Shown: positions 53,501 to 64,000 of the stretch, one piece after another
How positions within the stretch are numbered: position 1 is the first letter of the stretch
Layout of the letters: every line of letters begins with the position of its first letter
Assembly (NCBI GenBank): GCA_025917655.1
Contig: CP084613.1
Coordinates: 4,342,001-4,406,000, forward strand
Source of the DNA: Chlorella sorokiniana
Lineage: Eukaryota > Chlorophyta > Trebouxiophyceae > Chlorellales > Chlorellaceae
Direction of reading: 5' to 3'
Length of the DNA stretch: 64,000 nt
The notes under the pieces: model-generated
What the model saw: the letters and a program-made list of their open reading frames with translations, nothing else
Told to the model about the DNA's origin: nothing
Database searches by the model: none
Translations under genes and position numbers: made by a program

Positions 53501-56500
53501 GACGCGAGCGTTGTGGCTGGCCACAGCACCATTACAACGTGCTTGAGCTCCACGGCCCTCCAGCAAGCCTGGGCGCCCTCCCTCGGGTGGCGCCTTGCTT
53601 TACGGAGCACACGCAGCTTGTTCTGCGAAAGAGCACACCACGCCATCGTGTTGCCGCCGCCCCCTTTCTTTCCGCAGAAGCGCGCGGAGCAGGCGGCGGC
53701 GCTGCGTGCCGCCGCGGATGCCGACTACGCCGACGTGTCCAGCCAGCTGCAAGCGGAGCGGTTCAGGGTGGAGACGCTGAAGGTGGGCTGCCTGGCTGCT
53801 GCTATTTAAGGGTGTGGGTGTGTGTGGTGGTGTGTGTGTGGGGGGATCCATGCATTCTACTGCAAGTTCATAGGGGTCTGTACTGTGCGTGGGTGAGAGA
53901 CGAAACGAAATACGACCCTGCCTGTGTACATGTATGGCAGGATGGTATGCAGGTTGTAGTGAGGCCTGAAGAGCAGCAGCCGTTAAGGGCCTGCCTCCGC
54001 AGGTCGCAGCTAAAGCGACGTTGATCCAACTGCTGCCCCCCCGCCCCCATTCCTGGCTGCAGAAGCAGGCGGCGCAGGCGGCGAGCGAGCGTGCAGAGGG
54101 GGCGGAGGCGGGCGCGCTTTACGCGCAGCTGGCGGATCAGCTGGAGTTGGAGCATGAGCGGGTGGCTGCACTGGAGGTGGGTCGGATTGTGTGCTAGGGG
54201 TGTGTGGCGGGGGTGGCCAGGTGAGCAGTGGCTGCCCCGCAAGGGTGACTCCAAGATGTGGGGCGGGGTGTAGCGGGAGGAGAGAGGGCCGGGCAGGGCG
54301 TTGAGGGGCGGCTGGCTACCCCCTTCCTGCCCCTGGTTGCCTTCCGCAGCCCCCTCGCAAGTGCAAGCTTGACCAGCACTCCTGGCACCCCCAGATGGCG
54401 CTGCTTGCCGCTCGCCATACCAGGACAGGGCACCCAGCCCAGTGGGGTGGTTATCAGCTCTGAGACAAGCCTGCTTCCTCTTTCCTTCTTTTGTCGCAGA
54501 CCCAGCTGGAGGCGGCTTCCTCGCAGCGCTCGGAGCTGGACGTCGCCTTGGCGCCGCCCAGGAGAACTTGCAGCAGGAGCGCTCGCGCATCGCAGCGCTG
54601 GAGGTGGGAAAGGGGGTGCGGGGCGGGCCAGCTGGAATGCGGATGGCCCCTTGTGCCCCGCTTGGTGCCTGCGTTTTGGACAGCCGGGTGGCACGCATCC
54701 CGACTCTGTGGTTCTCGCCGTTCTAAGTGCACCTTCCCCTGTCTTGAACGCCAGCGGTTGGTCTGTGTGTTCACCCTAATCGCCGCGTCTGACGCTCTTC
54801 CGCAGGGCGACCTGGACAGCCTGCGCTCCCAGCTGGCGCGCAGCGAACAGGAGATCGAGCGGCTGCGGGGGCCAACGCCACCGCCGCCGCGCTCGCCGCA
54901 AGCGCCGCCGCTGCGCCTGCGCTGCTGAGCGAAGAGGAGGGTGAGCGGCGAGCGGTGGCAATGTATCGCCCTGGCTGCTGGGGCGGCACATGCCCTGCTC
55001 CTGCTGAGCGGGCTGCTGGCTGGCTTGCGCGGCCATGGCTGTACCGCCCAACACAGTGCCCTGTTCAGCTCACCGCTTTCCAGGTTAAGCCTCCTGGTGC
55101 CTGTGGTGAATCCCTCTGCTTGCCCGCTTCTCTCCCCCGCCCTTGTGCAGCCGCCGCTCTGCAGCAGGGCCTGCATGTCTTGGCGCAGCGCGGCGCCCTG
55201 CCAGAGGATGTGGCTGGCCTGCTGGCCCTTCCAGACCAGGTCGCCAGGCTGGCGGATGAGGTGGCGGCCCTGGCGGAGGAGGTAGCCGCCGAGGAAGCCG
55301 CCGCGGCGGCCGAGGCGGCGGCCGAGGCGGCGGCAGCGGAGCTGGTTCAGGTGGAGGAGGAGCCTGCCCACGCTTCTGATGCAGATGCGCTGCCCATCTT
55401 CGCTGGCGGCGCCGCCACGCTGGACCTGGGTGGGCTGGACATCCCAGATCTGCTGCAGAAGAGCCAGAAGGGCCAGCCGAAAGCTGCAGCGGCGGCTGCG
55501 TCGGCAGCGCCTGAGCAGGCGTCCAGGGCGGAGGACCTTGACACCCATGAGCTTCTGCTGAAGGGCCCGCCGCAGACGAGCCCGCCGCAGAAGACGCAGC
55601 CAAAGCCAGCCCCGGTGGCGGCAGCAGCGCCCTCGGCACCCGAGCCGGAGCCTGAGCAGCAGCTGGGCGCCGCTGCTGCGCTGGATGGCGTCGACGAGAA
55701 AGAAAGCGTGGAGCTCGTTCAAACCATCCTGAGCTCGGAGCTGCCAATCTTTGTGGGCCAGGCAGCGGTGGTGGACCTCGGGGCTGTGGAGGTGAACGCC
55801 AGCAGCGGCGGCCCCCAGAACCCGCCCTCAGTGCCGCCACGCCCCCTCCAAGCCCGCCAACCCTGCCAAGCCTGCTGGGCGTGGTCGCAGGACCAAGGGG
55901 CAGCCGGCGGTGGTTGAGCCCGCCGCTGCGGCAGAGGAGGAGAAGCTGGCGGCGGCAACGCCGCAGGCTGCTGGTGCCGGGCAGGGGCAGCCGCCTGCCG
56001 ACCAGCCCTCCCAGGAACAGTACTCGTTTTGGGAGCAGCAGAACTCGGGCGGTGAGCTTGGCAATGGCTGTAAGCCTAGCAATCTATGTCCGTATATCCC
56101 ACTACCTTTGACATCTGCATTGACTCTTCTGTACTGTCGTGCTGCCGGCCCTGGTTTTGCAGCTGCTCCTTGCCGTGCGGGGGCTTCTGCCGTTGCCTGT
56201 TCTCAGCCTGCCAAGCTGACTTTGTGCCTGCCTCTCTTGCCCCCTGCTTGCTGCCTGGGCCCGATCACTCCCCTCGTCTCCCGGCCACACCACCACTCGA
56301 CCTCTCCACATACACCGTGCACCCCGCGCCCACCTCCGCAGTGATTCCTCGGGGCCCCGCCGTCAAGGAATGGACCGACCCGCGCTTCGCCGCCGCCACC
56401 CTGGCCGCCTTCCCGGACAAGGCTGTGGCCAACGCCGAAGAGGCACGGGTGAGGGCCGCCTGGAGCCCCCTCCGCCCGTGCAGCTGGCGGCCAGCCGCCG

Positions 56501-57661
56501 CAGTACAGGCACCGCCAACATCTCCCCGTTCACCGGCTGCCCGGCCAGCCTCTCTTTCCAGCCTGTGCTGCCCACGTGCCTTTGATGCTCTGTCAACCCG
56601 TTGGATTGGCTTTGAGCGTGTGGCGGCTGGCTGCCCGCACCCACCACCACACAACCACACACACACGTGTTCTTTCTTTTGCCGTAGTGCCTGGTTGAAC
56701 GCGGCGGCTATGTCTATCTGGACGTGCGCCCGGCGCTGGAACTGGCTGAGGTGGGCTGCGTGCGCGGCTGCTTCAACATCCCCGTGGCGCACGCCGAGTG
56801 GGAGGGCGGCAACATTGTGCGGCGCCCCAACGAGGCCTTCATGGACCAGGTGCGTTGCTGGCACGCGCTTTTTCGCTGCAGTTTTTAGTATTGTTCTTGT
56901 CTTTGTTCTTGTCGTTTTTCTTATATTGTTCTGCCTGTTCCTGAGTGGACCGAGCAGCCAGTGTCGGTGGCTGGGTGGCAGGCGTGGGCAGGTGGCGGTG
57001 GCGGCAGCAACAGCGCCTTCCTTCAATGCCTGCAACCTCCCTTGCCGCAAAAAAAACAAAGAAAACGAAAACAACAGCCACCAACCCACAATCTCCACGT
57101 CCCCCTGCCGCGTTCATTCATGCGTTCCTTCATTCGTTCATCACCGCAGATTGCGCTGCACTTCCCCCTCAAGGACACGCCGCTCATGGTGGGCTGCTCC
57201 GACGGCTGCACCTACTCCATTGACGCGCTGGAGGCTCTGGAGGAGGCGGGCTACACCTGCCTCGTGGGCTTGAAAGGGTGAGCGGCTGCGCTGCAGGGCG
57301 GGTGGTGGGTGGCTGGGTGCGGTCCTGGTAAGAGCGCTTTGGGGGCGCGTGGGGAAGCGGGAGCACGCCAGGCCGACCTGTCATCACGGGCGGATGCGTA
57401 TGGATGGGGGAGGGCGGGGGGTTTGAGGTGTGTGTGTGTGTGGGGGGGGGGGGCCTGAACTGGGGAAGCTGGGGCGCTTGCTCATTGCCAGTTACTTCTA
57501 TCACTCCCAGCACGCCCATTTACAGCGTCTCTGCCGCTGACCAACCCCACCGCAGCGGCTTTAACGCCTGGCGCCGCCTGTTTGATGACAACGGCGAGCG
57601 GCGCCCGGTGCCCGCTGGCGGCGCGGTGGGAACCGCTTCTCGCGCCTCCTCTGCCAATTGA
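50539..57661 (+). CDS. Long coiled-coil protein with C-terminal rhodanese domain, probably plastid
   Basis: The start at 50539 gives a transit-like leader MQAFTTRCSTVSGLATGRPG; an upstream Met at 50488 is possible. After RRSVELVASLAEATSPADLS comes a coil (LLRELRERTDELRRMRYELE) and a possible membrane segment (AVTASCLGLALGLRSYLGAT). Many short exons of charged Ala/Glu/Arg coiled coil follow, including ERAAAEAAIEEQRRTTRAAI and QLADQLELEHERVAALE. A Pro/Ala/Glu linker has two similar motifs, LPIFAGGAATLDLGGLDIP and LPIFVGQAAVVDLGAVEV. The rhodanese domain (about 56690-57590) has ERGGYVYLDVRPALELAEV, GCFNIPVAHAEWEGG and the catalytic loop MVGCSDGCTYSIDALEALEE with Cys retained, then LVGLKG and GFNAWRRLFDDNG. 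Stop is 57659-57661. Frame slips are likely near 52440 and in the C run 55842-55846. Two adjacent genes fused by eye cannot be excluded. Confidence 0.7.
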
Positions 57662-58246
57662 CCAAGCCCACGCGTTCCTACCGCATTTGACCATACCTCT
57701 GCTTCCTGCGGTCCGCTGTGAAGCGCTGTGCAGTCTGACCCATGCTTGATACGATTGTCACCGCTCTTTGCTTTTGCTGCACTCGCACTGATCGTTAGCG
57801 CCGGTTGCCCCAGCATTCTTATGGAATGGCCCGCCTTCGCTCCATGAAAGCACTGACTTTGAACACTTACCTGCCCTCCTGCACAGCCACCCCCTTTTCC
57901 CTGTAGCATTGTCAGCGTAGGTGGCGGCCCCCTCAATGCCTATCCCTTGAGCCTGTCCCTCGGCATGCCTGCCACGCATACCACGAGCGCGCCAGTTCCC
58001 ACACCCCCTTCCTGTGCACTCTTTGCTTTGTGACTCTCTTTGACCGCCCGCTGGCCCGTTTGGCTCGCTATCGCACAGCCGCTGCCTCGCTGGCAGCGCG
58101 GCCTCCCTTGCGCCGCGCTGGACCCACATCTGCTGACCAAGCGTTACCTGTAAATCTGCCTGTGTTGCGCCAGGGGGCAGAGCCGTAGGGGTTGGAGAAG
58201 CGGCGTTTATAAAAGTGGAAGGAGAGCCTGAGGTTGAGACAGTTCC
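57662..58246. other. Convergent intergenic region between the rhodanese and HMA1-type genes
   Basis: The 585 bases should contain both 3' UTRs. A TGTAA motif, an algal polyadenylation-type signal, lies near 58149 but is about 490 bases past the stop, so its use is doubtful. Confidence 0.4.
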
Positions 58247-59087
58247 TTACAAAGCGTTGCCACAGAGGGTGGGAGGGTCATGGCGTTGGGTGGGGTAGTT
58301 TGGAAAGCGTATTAAAGACGGAAGCTGGGCGCAGAAGCAGGAGAAAGGGCACCGATGCAAAACAACAAGCAGCCAGAGCATTGCAGTACTATGTCGCCGG
58401 GATGGCCGCGTCACACCGCCGGCGGCGCCCCGCCGCCACGACGGCCGCCGCCGGCAGCGCGTCTCGCTCTTCGCTGCCACCGGCAGCATCCCAGCCGCTG
58501 CTGTCGCGACTGTGGGCCTCTGCCGCCATTGGCGCCGCCGCGGCGTCGCCAGCGCGTCGCCAGCGGCGGGGGTCTGCCCCAAGGCCAGCAGGCGCAGCGA
58601 GTTGAGGGCCACCAGCAGCGTGGACCCTTCGTGCAGCATCACCGCAAACCAGAGCGGCACCCAGCCCAGCACCGTGGGCAGCGACAGCGCCGCGATGCTG
58701 CCGATTGCGAGCGCAAGGTTCTGCCGGATGACCGCCTGCAGTACAGACAGGGGCGGTACGGGGGCACCGGGGGAAGGGGGTGGGGGGGGGGGGGGTCGGC
58801 GGCGGCACCACGACAACAGTGGCCCCCGTCCAGCAGGGTTGCGGGACTTGGTCCAAGGCGCGTGCCAGCGGGAGCTGACCAGGCGCCGCAAGCAGCTGGA
58901 CGGCTGTGAGGCAGCGCGGCAAGCCTGCCGCAGGGCAGCTGAGCGGGCGGCACCTGCGTCGCCGCCGCAATCTTCAGCAGCTGCGGCACGGCGGCGATGC
59001 CCGAGCCGTTGACCACAATCACGTCGGCAGCCAGCGAGGGCGGCGGCGGTGGCGGTGGACGCAATCGCCACGCCCACGTCCGCCGCC

Positions 59088-59119
<32 letters not shown>

Positions 59120-60995
59120 GACCATGACCACGCCGCCTGCGCGGCGGCGGCCCGCGCGGCTGCTGCTGCGAGGAGCGCGGCGCTGCGGCCGCGTGGCGTG
59201 CGTGTCGGCACCACCGCTGCCGCCGCTGCTCAGCTGCTGCACGTGGCGCAGCTTCTCTTCAGGGCTGCAGGGGAGGCATATTCAGGAGAGAAATGAACAC
59301 ATTGCCTGCCTGACGCTGTGAGGAAAAGCTTGCATTGTCATGTGACTGCAGCAGCTGAAGAGGCGGCCGGGGCAGTCTGCGCCGACCACCGCCCCGCTTG
59401 CCGCCTGTGTTGACCCAAATCGCGGGGCCTTGGCACAAACACACGCCGGCGCAGCAAAAATGCTTCTGCCCTGGGGCAGCCCTGGCTCTGACCATCGCCG
59501 ACTCTCGGGTGCACCCAGCCACTGCCCGCCCCCACAGCCTGGCGCCGCCACCTGAGCGAGGCGTTGAAAGCGGCGATGCCCAGCTTGCGCGCCACCCGGG
59601 CCGCGCTCGCCTCGTTGTCCCCGGTCAGCATGGTGACGGCCAGGCGGTCGGCTTGCGAGGCTCGACCCGTCCAAGAGCCCTGCAAATGGAGGGTGGAGGC
59701 AAGCGGCGGCGCGGAGCAGGGGCAAGGGTGAGGAAACCGCACGCGTGACAGATGGCTTCAGAAGAGCGCAGGGTGCGAAGTTGCAAATGGTGGAAGGGTT
59801 GGAGGGGAAGCATGAAGGGAGGGAGAATTGGGGGCAATGCAGGCACGGGGGTGGGAGGTGTGGGGGTGTGGGGGAGGCCAGGGGCAATAAGAAAGGGCAG
59901 CAAGCGATGTGCCGGGGCTGCAGCAGCGCACCGTTTGCAGCTCGCGCACAGCGGCTGCACTTTGTCGCCGCACGCTGTCCTCAAAGGACAGCACCCACAC
60001 GCTGCGCCGCGCTGCGGTCGCGCTGTTACGCGCTGCGGTCGCGCCGCCGCCGCCGCCGGCAGCATGGCTGCTGCTGCCGCGCCCGCCAGCGTGCCCACTG
60101 GGACTGCCGCTGCCGCTGCTGCTGCTGCTGCTGCTGGGGCTGCTGCTGCCAGGGGACAGCGAGTCCCCCTCCTCCTGCAGCGGCTCTAAAACCAGGAGGG
60201 ACAGCACACCTGAGGCGCCCTGCCCAGCGGCGGCGGCCGCCGCCGCTCGCCGCTCGTCGGCGGTCAGCCGCCGGCCCACAAACTCGGCCGAGCCAAAGGC
60301 TGCTGCATACCGCTGCTGCTGCTGCTGCTGCTGCTGCTTGGGCGGGAGGCGCCGTTGGGGCCAGCCCCCCGCCGCCGCCGCTGCTGCCGCCGCCGAGCGT
60401 GACGACGCCCTGCACGCCGCCGCCCGGCACCAGCTCAAAGTCCCCGACCTCCACGCCGCCGCCGTCCACCCCTGCCGCCTGCCCCATCAGCACAACCGCA
60501 TCCGACACAGGGTGGCTGCTGCGAAGGGACAGCGCGACGGCGGCACCCATCGAGGCTCTCCGAGCGGCGGCCGCCTCTGCCGCGCTGCTGCGGCCGCCCA
60601 GCGCGGAGCCCAGGGGTCGCATGGCGGTGCAGGAGAGGGAGCCGGTTGTGAGGGTGCCGGTCTTGTCAAAGGCGACGGTGCCGCAGCGGGCGAGCGCGTC
60701 CAGCACCCGCCCCCTTCACCAGGATGCCCCTGCAGGGAGAACCGCGCGCAGGGTCACGCAGGATCAGCATGTCAGGGGTGCAGAGGGAAGAGGACCGGGC
60801 ACGGCAAGCGCGCAGAACACAGTGCACAACAAGGATCCAGGCTGCTCAGAGGGGCAGCGGACGAGCGGCCACGCTCAAGCAGCACGCCCAAGCTATAATA
60901 CCCCCCGCCATCCAGCGCCTGGAGGCAAGATAACACGTGGCAGGCAGAAGGCTTGCTGTCTCCCCTCTCCCCTCCCACGAACACCCCTCCCCCTC

Positions 60996-61051
<56 letters not shown>

Positions 61052-63422
61052 TACACTCCCACCAGGCCCCTGCCCCTCCCTCCCCCGCACCTGGAGGCGA
61101 TGGCGGCGATGGCGGAGACGTAGGCCAGCGGCACCATGACCAGGGCGCAGGGGAGGCCACGGTGAGCAGGCCCATGGCGCGATAGAAGGCGCCGCGCTGC
61201 AGGAAAGGGGGAGAGGCAGTGACGTGGCGATTGATTCCAGAGGTGGCAAGAAGGGGGGGAGAGGCAGTGACGTGGCGATTGATTCCAGAGGTGGCAAGCT
61301 GGAGCAGGCGAGCCAGCAGTGAGGGCGCCGCCCAGCGCCGACCGCATATGAGCCATGCTGACCATGCCAAGCTTGATGGCTGTGGCCGCTGACCACAATA
61401 GCTGCCCCGCCAACCCGGAAAAACCCACCTGCCCCGCAGCCCCCAGCAGCGGCACGCCCGACAGCAGCAGCACGGCCAGCAGCGCCGCCGCCGCCGCAAT
61501 CACGCCCTTGCTGTACACCTCCCCAAAGCTGTCCAGCCAGCCGCGCAGCTGCGGCCGCTTCGCCTGTGGTAAGGGAGGGGTGATTGAAACAGGCATGTGT
61601 GATGAACAGGAAGGCAAAAGGAGGAGGCTGGGCAAAGAGGGGAAGTGGCGGTGGTGTGCATGCGGTGGTGGGGCGGGAAGGATGGCTGGCCACGCGATTC
61701 CAGGGATCGAGCTTCGCAGACATCAAGGCGCGCATGCACCGCCCTTGCTGCTGATGACGGGTTCCAATTTTCATTTGTAACTTGTAGCTGGCCCGTTTGG
61801 GAGCCCACCTGGGCATCCAGCGTGAGCCTCGCGATGCGGGCGGGGGTGGAGTCTTCCGCGGGCGCAGCGCTCGCAGCACCAGCAGCCCGTCGCGGTTGAG
61901 AGACCCCGCCGCCACCTCGTCCCCCGCGGCGCAGCACCGGCAGGCTCTCCCCGTGATGTGCTCCGAGGACACCATGGCGCGGCCGTGCAGGACGGCGCCA
62001 TCCAGGGGCACCTGCGGCGGCATCGAGGAAGCCAGCTTGCCAAGCCAAGCCAAGCCATGGAGACTGTGTTGCGGGCAGCAGCCGAGGCCAGCACGGGCGA
62101 TCGAAAAACAAAGGTGCAAGTAATAAACGACAGAGAGGTGCACAGGCAAGGACCAGGTTCTAGTTTGGTGACGTGCGGCAGGCAGCTTTCGGCAGGCTCA
62201 ACCATGTTCTCTCGTTGCGGCCATGGCGGCTCGAGCTGGGCTGAGCAAGCATCGTGCCCAGCAGCAGCGACGGTAGCGTGTTGACTACCCCTGCCCTGGC
62301 CAAGAAGCGTGTGCCGGTGCTGCAGCCGAACGATCCAAAGACGCACCTGCTCCCCAGGCTTGACCAGCATGCAGTCGCCCACGGCCACGTCAGCAGCCAG
62401 CACGCGCCGCGCTGTGGTCACGTCAGGGCTGCCGTCGGCCGCCGTCGCCACCAGCGTCGCTTCCTTGGGCATTGCGTCGTACAACGCCGCCAGATTGCCC
62501 TGCGCTTTTGCCGTGAGCAGGTGCTCCAGCGAATGGCTGGTTTGGAACAGGACCAGCAGCAGAGCGCCCTGCAAGGCGGGTTGGGGAGCGAGAGCGCTGG
62601 CAGTTAGAGGGTGGGCATAACAGGGCAAGAGCGGGCGGTCAGCCAGCCTGGCCAGCTGCATTCCCACGGCGCTCGTCTGCGCCTGGTGGCGTGCAGCGGG
62701 GGATGGCAAGGAAACAGCACGCAAAAAGCAGCGCCGGGCCAGCACAGCAAACCGAAACGGCAACTGATGTTGGGTGCTGACAGGCTCCAGCATCTCACCT
62801 CGAGCGCATGTCCCGTGACCAACGTTCCCAGCACAGCCAGGTTCATGAGCACATGTGTGTCCACGCGGCCCGCAGCCACGTCGTAAGAAAGGTCCACAGC
62901 GGCGGGCAGGCCGGCCAGCAGATACACGCCCGCTGTGGCGGCGGTCGACACCGCCCGCCCCGCGGCTGCGGCCGCCGCGCTCGGCGCCCATGTGCTGCCC
63001 GCCCAGCCCGCTGCCGCTGCTGCCAAGACGAGGAGGGCCACCTTGCCGATGGTGGCTGCAAGGCTGGACTCCAGCCAAGCTGCGGCAGCAGAGAGGCGGG
63101 TGGCGTCGTAGACCGCTCCGAGCAGGCGGTGCACGGGGTTCTTGGGGTTTGGGGCGTGCCCGTGATCGTGTCCGCAACATGAGCCCGTATCGTGCGTGTG
63201 GTTGGCGTCGTGGGAATGGCTGTGGGAGTGGCTGTGGGAGTGGTCGTGGCCGCCGTGAGCCAGGCAGCGCAGCGCGCCCCGGCTGCGCCGTGGATGTTTT
63301 AATCGGTACCCAACTAGCAAGTTGTTGTGAATTTTGGAAGGCAGGCTCTGCCCTGGGGGAAGAGCGGGCGGAGGCCTTGCCAAGCGGGGCGCTGCAGCGC
63401 GCAGCAGCCCCTGGCTGGCCAT
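58247..63422 (-). CDS. HMA1: HMA1-like P1B heavy-metal ATPase of the chloroplast envelope (spliced)
   Basis: P1B ATPases pump metal ions; HMA1 acts at the chloroplast envelope on Zn, Cu or Ca. The start at 63422 gives a plastid-like leader, then a His-rich stretch HDHSHSHSHSHSHDANHTHD followed by CCGHDHGHAP. Spans and the actuator domain follow, with SSEHITG and, in a shifted frame, ESLPVL. The metal-site helix reads TVASP and, shifted, CALVMVPLAYVSAIAAIAS. Then the phosphorylation motif FDKTGTLTTG, the HP motif SLRSSHPVSDAVVLMGQAAG, VTMLTGDNEASAARVARKLG and the hinge MVGDGINDAPALAAADVGVA. The C-terminal spans include RQNLALAIGSIAALSLPTVL and MLHEGSTLLVALNSLRLL, the HMA1-specific ending. Low-complexity Ala, Gly and Ser inserts swell the nucleotide-binding domain. 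Frame slips cluster at 61949-61952 and 61150-61153. The stop at 58247 is provisional. Confidence 0.9.
60996..61047 (+). repeat. (AC)n microsatellite in an HMA1 intron
   Basis: About 52 bases of uninterrupted AC, reading (GT)n on the sense strand, in the intron just after the exon coding the SPC metal-site helix. Confidence 0.9.
61211..61306. repeat. 48-bp tandem duplication in an HMA1 intron
   Basis: A unit containing GAGAGGCAGTGACGTGGCGA and ending AGGTGGCAAG starts at 61211 and again at 61259; the two copies are essentially identical. Confidence 0.9.
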
Positions 63423-64000
63423 GATGGGATGGAAGGATAGTGTGCGACAGCTGTTGACCTGCCCATAGGGTCCTTGGGTTTCTTGGAAGGCAAGATGGCG
63501 ATCCACCCGCCTCGCTGGCGGGCGGGCAGGAGTGCTCCCTGCTGCACTTAATTTAAATTCAATGGGGTGCTCCTAATGACAGTGAGTGCAACTTTCATTG
63601 TAGAAAATGATCTCCAAGTCCTGCCAGTCTATGTGGAGCACTGGCCCCTGCCGATCCGGGAGAACATGCTGGCAATATTACGGTCAACCGGTTCGGGCTG
63701 GCTCAAGTGGGTAGGCGACATTTCCATCTGGAGTGGTGTTGCGTCCATTGATGTATAAGCCGTTCAAGTGTGCAGGAACGAACAACAGCTCCTGTGGCAG
63801 GCTCCTTGAAGAGCCACCGCCAGGTTGCCGCGCGGGGCACCGCGAGTTGCCAGCTGGGCGCCAATGTAGCACGGCGCTTCCTGTGTGCCAAGCCACGCGG
63901 GGTGTTCAGATGCGGGTGTACACGCTGTAGCACCCACGTTCGATAACTACTTAGGCTCAGAGCAGCCTTCTTGGTCGTCGAGTTTCAGCTTTTCTCGTCA
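63423..64000. other. HMA1 upstream region and window end
   Basis: The last 578 bases are AT-richer and hold the HMA1 promoter. Open frames here are short and unrecognised. No gene is called. Confidence 0.4.

Noticed and set aside
63567-63758. A 63-codon plus-strand frame upstream of HMA1
   Set aside because: Short, no family resemblance and no splice partners inside the window.

Overview
This window looks like nuclear DNA from a small green alga, most likely a Chlorella-type trebouxiophyte. The evidence is high GC, many short GT-AG introns in every gene, and plant or green-lineage forms of the enzymes: plastid transit peptides, plant-type HisRS with its helical N-terminal extension, HMA1-type chloroplast metal pump, plastid triose-phosphate translocator and IMPL2-type histidinol phosphatase. 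No rRNA, tRNA, CRISPR array, insertion sequence or virus-like element was recognised. CDS entries give genomic spans from start to stop and include introns; exon edges were read by eye.

Layout from left to right: the last exon of a SAM-dependent methyltransferase (+); adenosine kinase (+); RAD23 (+); an mTERF-repeat organellar protein (+); a TRIC-type cation channel (+); a small secreted Cys-rich chitin-binding-like protein (-); two tandem calnexin genes (-, -); a TMTC-type ER O-mannosyltransferase (+); a plastid triose-phosphate/phosphate translocator (-); diaminopimelate decarboxylase (-); histidinol-phosphate phosphatase (+); histidyl-tRNA synthetase (-); a long coiled-coil protein with a C-terminal rhodanese domain (+); and an HMA1-like P1B ATPase (-).

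The most interesting stretch is 17.2-31.2 kb, an endoplasmic-reticulum neighbourhood. Calnexin A is a normal membrane calnexin. Calnexin B keeps the four-repeat calnexin arm, but no membrane span was found; instead it has a 12-Asp acidic tail and ends in -RAEL, so it resembles a calreticulin made from a calnexin. The next gene, head-to-head with B, is a TMTC-type protein ending in -RDEL, a KDEL-like retrieval signal. The two calnexins share a nearly identical 350-bp tract that includes an intron, which points to recent gene conversion.

Two metabolic groupings also appear. The Lys-pathway (DAPDC) and His-pathway (IMPL2) plastid enzymes share a 249-bp divergent promoter, and the His phosphatase converges with HisRS.

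A caution for all coding calls: almost every conserved gene shows at least one apparent one-base loss, mostly in C or G runs of 3-5. The pattern looks like residual long-read sequencing error and not real pseudogenes.
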